Shown piece after piece: positions 8,901 through 17,008 of a stretch of 20,091 nt of DNA. The position numbers were made by a program, and so were the translations under genes. Below the pieces are notes generated by a model. It was not told the origin of the DNA. It saw nothing but the letters and a program-made list of their open reading frames with translations, and made no database searches. Numbering within the stretch: position 1 is the first letter of the stretch; each line of letters opens with the position of its first letter. The stretch covers positions 1-20,091 of the forward strand of contig CALSCR010001405.1 in NCBI GenBank assembly GCA_943704495.1. Reading direction: 5' to 3'. This stretch comes from Pigoraptor chileana (lineage: Eukaryota; Opisthokonta; Filasterea).

Positions 8901-11900
8901 AGGGCTCGGTTGCGCCGACCGCCCTCCTTGTGCGTGTCGCGGGTGCGCCAAGCAAGGACGCCGAGGTTGCGTCGGTTGCCCTGGCACTCTCGTTGCTGCA
9001 CTGTGTGGTCGACGGCGCAGCGACGGCAGCCGGAGGCGAAGCGGAGGCTGCAGTGTTTTCGCGGGAGCTGTTTGTTGCGCTGGCCGGTGCCCGCGATGCG
9101 CAGCTGTACGCACCCCACCTCAAGCGCTTTGTCAGCACCGTTCTCGGCGGCCGCCCCCTCCGCTTCCTCGTGTCTGTCTGGACGTCAGACACTCATGGCC
9201 TTGAGCACGCTCGTGCCCTCCTCCTTGCGGATGCGTACATGCGCTCGTTTGCAGACCCGTCGTCGGAGGCTGGCGTTGACTTTCAGCGTCTTCTGCCGTC
9301 GCTATTTGTCGGTCTTGCCAGCCCCGCCAAATCTGTTCGCGCTGCATCTGTGCGCTGCGTTGCCGCTGTTGCACTCTGCTGTGGCAAGCAGCGCGCGACT
9401 GAGTACACTCTTGAGTCGCTCTCGGCAAGCCACGGGGCATCGGCGCCCCTCGCACACGCGCACCTCGTCCGCCTCCTCGCTTCACTCGAGGCGGCGTCAG
9501 GTCTCATCGCCGACGACGCTGAGCACGTGTCCCGCGTGTTGTCACGTGAGGCAGCGGAGAGCGGAGGCTATGGATCGGCTCTGGCAGCGTATGTTGCGTC
9601 GAATGCGGTTGCCGCCGGCGAGGGCCGCGTGCAGCATTGCCTCCTGACGCTCGTTCGAGGCGTCGCAACTGCCGAGCGCCTGCCCATCCTGCTGCCGCTG
9701 CTTGAGTCGCTCGTGTCGCGCGCAGAACTTTCGGGCTACCATTCGCTGTCCGGACACGCGCGTGCCTCCCTGCGCGCCGTGCTGGAAGACTATTCCGAGC
9801 ACTCGCTGCCGCTGCTGTCGGGAAAGGGATCGTCGGATGGCAAGCAGAACTCGTACGTCGAGGTCTTTGTCCACGCGCTGTCTGTCGGCGATGACGCGCA
9901 CTCGATGGACAGTCCCCAGGGCGCCGCACTTGCACGCGTTACGCCCGCACTCTTTGGGCGGCTGGCGTCACGCGCCCAGAAGGCCGTGTTCTCTGCGATG
10001 TGCGACATTGCGACAGAGTCTGCTGGACACGATGTTGCTGTTGCTGCCGCCGCCGTCATGCGCGCAGTGCCTGTGCCTTCTGCCGTCCTTGTGCACGAAC
10101 TCACTCGATACAGCGCTGCTGAGACTTTGCGTCAATCCCCCGAGCAGCGGGAGAAGCGTGGGCGTCGCAATCCGCAGGCACAGTCGCCGGGACAGGCTAA
10201 GGAAGAGGCCGACCGCCGCGCCCTTGCGCACGCAACCGTCGTGCTTGAGCTGCTGCAGACAAAAGACAACGTGGAGGAGGTGCATCGCCTGGTCCCCGTT
10301 CTTTTTGATGTGCTGGGGCTGCTGCTTGAGAGCAAGCCCGCGCAGCAGGGCACGCTCGACTACCCGCGACAGCTCGCACTCGGCGCACTCACCGCCGCAT
10401 GCCGCGCGGGTGGTGCCGACGTGGATGGTTCGGCGCTCAAGATGGACACTGTCGTGCAGTGTGTGCGGGTGTCTGACAATCCTCAGACGCACCACCACGC
10501 GCTTCTTCTTCTTGCCACACTTGCGGCGTCGCACCCGGACCGCGTTCTGCAGAACATTATGCCCATTTTCACGTTTATGGGCGCAAATGTCCTCCGGCAA
10601 GACGATAGCTACAGCTTCCACGTCATTCAGCGCACCATCGAAACGGTCATTCCCCCGCTGGTCGCCAGCAGCGCGGCACGTGACAAGGCGGCGTCCTCCG
10701 ATATTGTGGTCGGCGTCATGCGTGTGTTTGTGGACGCTGTCGCGCACATTCCCGTGCACCGCCGCCTCCGCCTCTTTACCCACCTCGTGCGCACACTCGG
10801 CGCCAGCGAATACCTGCCACCCATTGTCGCCCTCCTGCTTGAACGCGGCGCCGTCGAGCGACTCGTGCAGTCACCGGACGACGCCCCCGCCGATGCCGCG
10901 ACGGCCGTCTTGACTGCTGCCCCGGCTACAACGGCTGCAACGGCTGTAACGGCTACGACGGCTGCAAGTGGCGGTGATGGCGGGCTTGGCGTGATGGGCG
11001 AGCTCTCGCTAGCGCTGACACAGCAGGTGGATGCGGCAGTGCAGCTTGCGACGGCGGGTGAAATTGTGCGCCTGTTGCACCGCCTGCCACACGACAAGCC
11101 TAAGGTGGACGAGGGCGCCGCAAGGAAGCGCGCTGTCGGTGCTACGCCCGGGCGGACTCCGTCGGGTGCACATGCCGGACGCAAGGGCGTGCCGCCGCAG
11201 GAGACCGAGCGGATTGCAGATGGCGCCGTTGTCCCCGATGCGCTTCTGTTTGATGCCCAGGTCCGGTCGGCTAAGCAGCTGCGGCAGTTCAAGCTGCTTG
11301 CCGTGTCGTATGTCTCTGCGCTTCTGTCCAGCCGGCCGTTCCTGGCGGCCGTGCGGCTGGCGGAGAATGCGCAGACTGAGCCCCGCTTCCTTGCCCTTCT
11401 CGAGTCGCTCCTTTCGCTCGTCGCTTCGGTTTCGGCTCACGCTTCGCGCATCGAGCACGATGCGCACGACAACCAGCAGCAGCAGCAGCAGTCGATCAGC
11501 GTCGCGCGCTTCTGGAAGCAGCAGGTAGGAACCCGCCTGTACGATGCGATCGACAAGGTCAACGGGCTCCTCGCCATCCCTGCGTTTGTGGGTGTCGTGT
11601 CGCGGCTCATGTCGCACAAGGACGGCGCTATTCGCCGCAAGTCGCTGGCCCTCTTCAATGCCCGCGTGTCGGACGGCCGCGACGGCGCATCTTCCGGCAA
11701 GGGGCGTGGGCCGCGCAGCTTCAGTGCGGCGGACACAAGCGCACTGCTCGGCATGGTCCCCACCCTCCTTGCGTGCGTCGGCGGCGGCGTCGCGGATGCT
11801 GCTGTCGCTGGGGATGCGTCCAAGGGCGACTCTGCGGCGGTCAATCGGCAGACGGCACTGCTGGGCATCGATCTCCTTGCGCGTGCATTTGGTCAGCGTC

Positions 11901-13838
11901 ATCCCGATCGCTTTGTGGAAGCGCTGCCCGTTGTCATGGGACCCGGGGCCATGCGGAACGGCAACGCACAGGTGGTGGCCAGCGGCATTGTCTGCGTCGC
12001 CACTCTGTGCGGTGAACTCGGCGCGCGCGTGCTTCCTTTCCTCCCCGCGCTCGTCCCGCAGCTGCTCACGGCTCTCAACGACTCGATTGCGCGGGCGTCG
12101 CTGTCGTCTGCGGCAAACTCTGCACCATCGACGGACGCCGACCGCCGGCGCAAGGACAAGGAGAGGGCCGAGTCGTCGACTGCATTGCTGCAGATGAGCG
12201 CCGTGTCTGCGATTGGCGTGCTTGTGACTCAGTTGCCGCAATTCCTCAGTCCTTACCTCACATCAATCCTCACCAGCCTCTCACACCGCACACTCGATGC
12301 GTCGCAATCTGGCGCCGTCGCACAAAAGGCGGCGGCGGTGCGCAAGCTTGCTGCATCGTCGGTGCCGTCGCGCCTGATCATCCCTGCCCTGCAGGACGCC
12401 GTTACTGCCGCATGTGCCCACGTGGAGGGCGACGGATTTGCGTCTGCGGCGCCATCCATCGGCGCTCTCGCCGAAATTGCCGAGGACGCATTTGCGGCGC
12501 TCCCGAAGGAGGACGTTCCCGCGCTCCACAAGGCAGCGTTCAAGGTAATTGTCACCATTCTCGATGTGCGCACGCGCGTGCAGACGGATGTGGCGGCGGC
12601 GCAGCAGGTCCAGACGCCCAAGAAGAAGGGCAAGGGGGCGGCGGCAGTAACCCCCCCAGCCGCCGGGTCGGGCGAGGCCGTGACGGGCGCGCTAGCGTTG
12701 GTGGAGGGCAAAGCGATTGGTGCGTTGGTGGCCCTTGTCATGCGGCTGTCGGAGAACACATTCCGCCCGCTGTTTGCGCGGCTGTGCGAGTGGGGCACGG
12801 CCGAGGGATCGCCTCGGAGGCGCCTTCTGCCCTTTTTTGCCGCCATCGAGACGCTGGCGCGGCGGCTAAGGTCTCTCTTTGTGCCGTTTGCCGGTGGCAT
12901 TGTCAGCACGTGCGTGGAGCTTCTTTCTGCCAACACTCGCGAGATGGGACGAAAGGACGCCGCCACATCCGAATTGACGTTTTCCGCCGACGAGCCCTCT
13001 GGCGATGCGCTTGTGTCTGTGATTGCCTCTGCGCTCGAGCAGTGCTTTCTCCACGACACGTCCAATGCGTTTCTCACGCGGGAGCGATTCGACGCCCTGC
13101 TGCGACCGCTCGTGGATCAGCTGGACAATGGGCTCGGCGGTGCTGCGCTGTGGGAGCGCCGTGCAAGCGATCGCATTGTGCCGTGCCTCGCGCAGATGGC
13201 CGTTGCCGCGGGAAGCGAAGCATTGTGGAAGCCCCTCAACTACAACGTGCTCCTCAAGACGAGAAGCGCCGATGCAAAGGTGCGTATATGTGGTGTTCTG
13301 TATGCTGTGCGTTGTGATGTCTGTGGCTAAATTTGGTCCGTGTGTAACGGCAGAATGTGTAACGGCAGAATGTAACGGCAGAATATAACGGCAGAATGTG
13401 TAATGTGTGAGTGGCGTTCTATTGCGGACAGTGGACGGTCCTGTTGTATTGCCAATAACCATTCACCATCAATCCCCTTTGTGTGCCATCCATTGTGGTC
13501 TGCAGATTCGACTCGTTGCCCTGCGGGCAGTGCACGAGTTTTACAAGCGTCTCGGGGAGGAGTTCATCATTTTGCTGCCCGAGACGATTCCGTTCCTTGC
13601 CGAGCTTATGGAAGGTGCGTGGGGTGTCTGTGTGTGTGTGTGTGTGTGTATGTGTGCATTGTCCACACCAATGTCCCTCGTGCGTGTAAACTGCACTGTC
13701 GCGACACTAATCCCACCGCCCCTTGCTCCCTCTGATTCCCCGACTGCAGATGAGGACGGTGACGTGGAACGCCAGTGCCAGGACGTCATTGCAACCATCG
13801 AAACGTTCCTCGGCGAGTCGCTCCAAAAATACTTTTGA
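5991..13838 (+). CDS. UTP10: U3 snoRNP / SSU processome HEAT-repeat protein UTP10 (HEATR1)
   Basis: Exons: 5991-6163, 6357-6675, 6821-7985, 8135-8268, 8429-13279, 13506-13614, 13750-13838. The product has 2279 residues (human HEATR1 about 2144). UTP10/HEATR1 is part of the t-UTP subcomplex of the nucleolar small-subunit processome, needed for rDNA transcription and early 18S pre-rRNA processing. The N-terminus MASSLASQLKRIRLP matches the family start, and the hallmark SPYFLLKPAQKALEWL and LPYHETKLFVRVVQIL are in exon 2. The middle is alpha-solenoid sequence rich in Ala, Leu and Val. The C-terminus carries the family signature around FLAELME and FLGESLQKYF. Low-complexity inserts: a Thr/Ala run near residue 1430, six Gln near 1613, and a KKKGKG segment near 1994. 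The first intron splits the Asn codon after LRTL. The start is the first ATG in the conserved frame. All junction phases agree. The exon 5 acceptor (AACACAG) lacks a good pyrimidine tract and is the weakest boundary. Confidence 0.95.
10931..10966 (+). repeat. 9-bp tandem repeat inside UTP10 exon 5
   Basis: Four 9-bp units beginning ACGGCT encode an Ala/Thr/Val-rich low-complexity stretch. It is in frame, so it is an expanded linker between helical repeats rather than a disruption. Confidence 0.85.
11474..11491 (+). repeat. (CAG)6 in UTP10 exon 5, polyglutamine
   Basis: Six CAG codons in frame give six glutamines near residue 1613, in a hydrophilic loop after a histidine- and aspartate-rich segment. 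Confidence 0.95.
13341..13396 (+). repeat. Minisatellite in UTP10 intron 5
   Basis: Four tandem units built on GTAACGGCAGAA or a near variant: two perfect 15-mers (13341-13355, 13356-13370), then 13-mers at 13371-13383 and 13384-13396. The array lies inside the intron between 13279 and 13506. Confidence 0.9.
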
Positions 13839-13839
13839 G

Positions 13840-13845
13840 AATAAA
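13840..13845 (+). terminator. AATAAA polyadenylation signal for UTP10
   Basis: A canonical AATAAA begins two bases after the UTP10 stop codon. Cleavage 10-30 nt downstream would give a 3' untranslated region of only about 20-35 nt and would fall at or inside the 3' end of the convergent ZMAT5-like gene. Confidence 0.65.
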
Positions 13846-13877
13846 ATGCGGTTCGCCAGTCAGTTTGTCAGTGTGCC

Positions 13878-14686
13878 CTATCCCCATTCCGCCCCCGTGC
13901 TGCTTTGTCGTTGTTGTTGTTGTTGATGTTGCTGCTGCTGCAGGGGCGGCGGTGGTATGAGCGAAGGCGGGAGTGGCCCAACACCCCGGATAGCCGCCAT
14001 GGCGTCGGCCCCAAATACGTATGGAGCGTATTGGGAGCACTGTGCCGTAGTCTCAGGCAGGCTAGACATGCCGACGGGTCCGGCGGTCGACGCGGGCAGA
14101 TATTTCGACAGAACGGCTTCTGTATGCTTTGCAGCTGCGTCGGTTGAATGTTATGCAATTTCTTAATGCCATGTATCAAACACACGGCTGTAGGGTGGTG
14201 AAGAGTGACGCGTCTTCACACAACATACCAAGGGCATCTTGTGAATCGTGGGAAAAGTGGCAGAAGGCACCGAACTCGCAATGTCCACTTGCCAAGAACC
14301 GCGCACAGACCGTTCGCGCCGCTGCGGGTGGGGCACATGATGCCCGCATCTGCTGCTGGCGAGTCTCAAAATCTATTATGGCGGAATAGGCATGCGGTTG
14401 AGCGATAGCCGAGGGGAGGGGAGGGAGGGGAGGGAGACGGGTGCTGACAATTGAAACTGAGCTGTGGCAGTGTGCATTAAATCTTCAATGTAACCCCTGA
14501 ATGTGCATTATATCGCACGCAGCAAGTAAACAGAGCAGCGCTGGTGAAATGCCGCTGACCTCTGAACGAGTCGTAGTGATTGCGGACCGTGCGGAGGTGG
14601 TTTGCGCTGAGGAGATGCTTCTTGCGGCTGCTCGGGTTGTCGGTGAATCCCTTATCGCAGTGGTCGCAATAGTAGCGGCGCCCCAT
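13878..14686 (-). CDS. ZMAT5: ZMAT5-like U11/U12 snRNP 20 kDa protein
   Basis: Exons on the minus strand: 14686-14560, 14372-14229, 14134-13878. They give 175 residues (human ZMAT5 has 170). Residues 5-42 are a U1-type zinc finger with C7, C10, H24 and H30; MGRRYYCDHCDKGF and the end NHYDSFRD closely follow ZMAT5 (MGKRYFCDYCDRSF, YDMFRD). Residues 65-84 form a CCCH finger C-x8-C-x5-C-x3-H (C65, C74, C80, H84). The C-terminus has LPPSLIPPP followed by a Gln-rich tail encoded by CAG/CAA repeats. In other eukaryotes this protein belongs to the U11/U12 di-snRNP, which recognises minor-class introns. All joints are phase 1; the first donor is GTCAGC, the second GTATGT. Exon 3 could begin at 14134 or about 15 bases later, since both acceptors keep phase. 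A related U1-type/CCCH protein is the main alternative. Its stop is 39 bases from the UTP10 stop, tail to tail. Confidence 0.8.
14413..14441. repeat. G-run array on the plus strand (pyrimidine tract of ZMAT5 intron 1)
   Basis: Six G-runs of three or four bases at 14413-14416, 14418-14421, 14423-14425, 14427-14430, 14432-14434 and 14439-14441 fit a G-quadruplex pattern on the plus strand. On the transcribed ZMAT5 sense strand this is a C-rich pyrimidine tract 40-70 nt before the 3' splice site at 14373. Confidence 0.75.
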
Positions 14687-14704
14687 TCTAAGTGCCTAAG
14701 TGTG

Positions 14705-14787
14705 CAACAAGCACACGAGCAGCGACGACCACAAACTACGGTGTGTCTAGTGGACAACAAGCACACGAACAGCGACGACACAAACTA
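14705..14787. repeat. Direct repeat of 33-34 bp, period 50
   Basis: Copies at 14705-14738 and 14755-14787 differ by one substitution and one single-base indel; both contain CAACAAGCACACGA and ACAAACTA. They lie about 20-100 bp upstream of the ZMAT5-like start codon. Confidence 0.9.
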
Positions 14788-14892
14788 ATGCACGTCGCAC
14801 ATTGATGTTTAATAACCTCAGGCCGTTGCCGGTTTCATCGGACGGTGTGCTCCACTCGGATAGGGTGGACCACCTTGCTCCATCCACTTCTT

Positions 14893-14901
14893 ACATCCGG
14901 G
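14893..14901 (+). promoter_or_regulatory. ACATCCGGG motif upstream of RPS8
   Basis: This 9-mer is identical to the one on the sense strand upstream of RPL37. It lies about 284-292 bp before the RPS8 start codon. Confidence 0.45.
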
Positions 14902-14934
14902 AGTGTGGAATACGTGTATCTATTTTTAGATAAT

Positions 14935-14945
14935 AGAGTAAATCC
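14935..14945 (+). promoter_or_regulatory. AGAGTAAATCC motif upstream of RPS8
   Basis: The 11-mer reads in the RPS8 direction 240 bp before the start codon; the identical 11-mer precedes RPL37 by 209 bp in the same gene orientation. In RPS8 it is followed by GGATAAACTC, which forms an imperfect hairpin with it, as happens with GAGTAAA/TTTACTC at RPL37. Confidence 0.5.
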
Positions 14946-15184
14946 CCGAATTTGAGGATAAACTCCCTCTCAGTATGGGAGTCTATTGGATTCGCTAGTT
15001 AAGAAAAAATTGTATGTAATGTTCCATACGGGGCAGGTGAGTGATTAGATGGCCACACTACACTCGCATCGGCGCACTCACCACTCGCGTCCCAATCACC
15101 TATATCAACAAGTGCATCTGCAACTCCAATTCTTCCTCTTTCTTCTTTCTCACGGTGAACGGGCACGCTCCTTAAACCGCAACC

Positions 15185-16679
15185 ATGGGTATGTGCTTTG
15201 GCGCCTCGATGAACGATTGGATGTGGAGATGGTGGATGGATGGGGGTGTGCGATGGCAATGATGGTTGTAGGCGTCGATGCCGGATGGATGATGCGTGGT
15301 CTGCGGAGGACCTGCCTGGTCGATCGAGGCGCGCTAGCATTGTTTATAGTTTTGATTTCGTCTGCGCTGGACAGTAGCTGCCGTGCACTTGGCAGCACTG
15401 GAATGCTCTGAGCAATCGCCGGAAGATTCTCTTGATGAGTTTTGTGGTCCAAAGCATATCAGTCTTACAGTCCATCCTTAAATTTGCGAGAGAGAGAGAG
15501 AGAGAGAGAAAGGGTGGCACTAGCGTAACGTCGTCAGCCCATTTCGCATGTGGCGACGTTGGGTATTATCTACTAGTGTGCGTTTCTGACGGTTGGTTTG
15601 ATGCGTTGTTGTGATGTGTGTATGCAGGTATCAGCCGTGACAGCCAGCACAAGCGCCGCTCGACGGGTGGCAAGATGAAGCCGATGCACAAGAAGCGCAA
15701 GTTCGAGCTCGGCCGCCCTGCTGCCAACACGAAGCTTGGCGCTAAGCGCATCCACGTCGTTCGCACGCGTGGTGGCCACCAGAAGTTCCGTGCTCTCCGC
15801 CTCGAGACTGGCAACTTCTCGTGGGGCTCTGAGAACACGACCCGCAAGGTTAGTTGTGTGTGTGTGCGTTTGGTCGCCTTCCTAGCGAATTTGAAAATTA
15901 TCAGTGATGATGGGGTATTCGTTTGGTTAATGCGTAGGTGCATCCTGCATGTTAGCTTTGAATGCTCTTTCGCTAACTTGACTGTTGATCTGCAACACGT
16001 GTTTTCTGTGCGCGCCCTGTCATGCGGCCGCCCGTGTGTGCAGACCCGCATCGTCGCCGTCGTCTACAACGCGTCGAACAACGAGCTCGTCCGCACCAAC
16101 ACGCTCGTGAAGAACGCCATCATTCAGATTGATGCCACTCCTTTCCGGCAGTGGTATGAGGCGCACTACGGACTCCCCCTCGGCCGCAAGAACAAGGGCA
16201 AGAAGGAGGAGGCTGTTGCCGAGGGCGAGAAGGCTGAGGAGGACGTTCTCACCAAGAAGCGCTCTAAGCACGTTCTCCGCAAGGTGGCGTCGCGCAAGGC
16301 CGAGTCTAAGGTCGACCCCAACCTCGCTGAGCAGTTTACCGCCGGCCGTATCCTCGCCTGCATCAGTGGGTGTCTCTGGATGCGCTCGCCCTCACACGTG
16401 GCTGCGTCTATCCTCAAATGTTGTGTGCCTGTGCCGTGTCGTCTGTTTGATTTTGGTATCATGCAATGTGCCCGTGATCTCTCTCTCTGTCTCTTTTCCT
16501 TGTTGTGGAGTCCATATGGGCACAGCGCTTCAGTCACTGACTTGAATCTCCTACATCTGTTTTTCTTGTGCTCAGGCTCGCGCCCCGGACAGAGCGGCCG
16601 CTGCGACGGCTACCTCCTCGAGGGCAAGGAGCTCGAGTTCTACCTCAGGAAGATCCGCGCCAAGAAGAGCACCAAGTAG
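15185..16679 (+). CDS. RPS8: 40S ribosomal protein eS8 (RPS8)
   Basis: Exons: 15185-15188 (ATGG), 15628-15848, 16044-16365, 16576-16679. They give 216 residues, close to the usual 200-220. eS8 is a small-subunit protein bound to 18S rRNA. Family hallmarks run the whole length: [77 protein letters not shown], then [19 protein letters not shown] and the end [14 protein letters not shown]. The eukaryote-specific lysine/glutamate-rich insert lies between RKNKGKKEE and [10 protein letters not shown]. The first exon ends ATGG|GTATGT and joins GT at 15628 to make the Gly codon. The last joint splits a Ser codon (A|GC). Donors are GTATGT, GTTAGT and GTGGGT. The gene diverges from the ZMAT5-like gene and converges on BRSK. 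Confidence 0.96.
15488..15509 (+). repeat. (GA)11 microsatellite in RPS8 intron 1
   Basis: A perfect GA run of about 22 bp within the first RPS8 intron. No other function is visible. Confidence 0.95.
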
Positions 16680-17008
16680 ACGGGTGTCGCTTGTGTTCGG
16701 CGTTGTCCATAATTAGTCATGTTCTCTCCCGGGCATCACTCGGTTGGTCTCAACTTATAAATGAGTATGAGCTGATTGTAGAATTTTATGGCTGTTATGT
16801 CCTGTGCATCTCGAGTCTTAGTTTGTACTATTAGTCCGGGGTTTTATCTTGTTTGCTTCCTTCTGTATTGGAATGAGCCAAGTAGATGCCCACACGCAAT
16901 CTTTGTGCACATGAAGATAGCAACGGACGGCAAACAGCAATAGTTGAAACAGACAATAGCGGGCAATAGAGCGAGGGATTAACTTGCTGAAGCAAGGAAT
17001 TGCGGCCA
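16680..17008. other. Intergenic region between convergent RPS8 and BRSK-like genes
   Basis: This 329 bp should hold the 3' untranslated regions of both genes. There is no canonical AATAAA on either strand. ATAAA-type variants occur on the plus strand (TTATAAATG near 16756) and on the minus strand (GATAAAACC near 16845). No gene is seen. Confidence 0.5.

Larger units (their letters stand above)
14687..15184. promoter_or_regulatory. Divergent promoter region ZMAT5-like / RPS8
   Basis: This 498 bp lies between the two start codons. It holds a near-perfect 33-34 bp direct repeat close to ZMAT5 (14705-14787), the two motifs shared with RPL37 (14893-14901 and 14935-14945), a short imperfect hairpin downstream of the second motif, and an ATTGG (inverted CCAAT) in CTATTGGATTC near 14985. 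It contains no gene that I can support. Confidence 0.6.

Noticed and set aside
7708-9192. Long open reading on the minus strand (about 494 codons) opposite UTP10
   Set aside because: It spans a UTP10 intron and overlaps the strongly conserved plus-strand frame. Its composition (Arg, Ala, Ser, Thr) is that of GC-rich antisense shadow, and it resembles no family.
9702-10913. Plus-strand open reading of about 403 codons overlapping UTP10 in another frame
   Set aside because: It is Ser/Cys/Arg-rich shadow sequence inside the UTP10 coding exon, with no recognisable domain.
11009-12241. Minus-strand open reading of about 410 codons opposite UTP10 exon 5
   Set aside because: It has no start context, domain or splice structure, and is Arg/His-rich. 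It is explained by codon bias of the coding strand.
14477-14559. Read-through of ZMAT5-like exon 1 to a stop at 14477
   Set aside because: The residues after FR lose all similarity, whereas splicing at 14560 to 14372 restores the family sequence FRD and leads in phase to a perfect CCCH finger.
15904-15910. GTGATGA in RPS8 intron 2, a possible box C of a C/D snoRNA
   Set aside because: No CTGA box D lies at a suitable distance in the intron and no closing terminal stem is visible. Other TGATGA-like sites in the RPL37 and UTP10 introns failed the same test.
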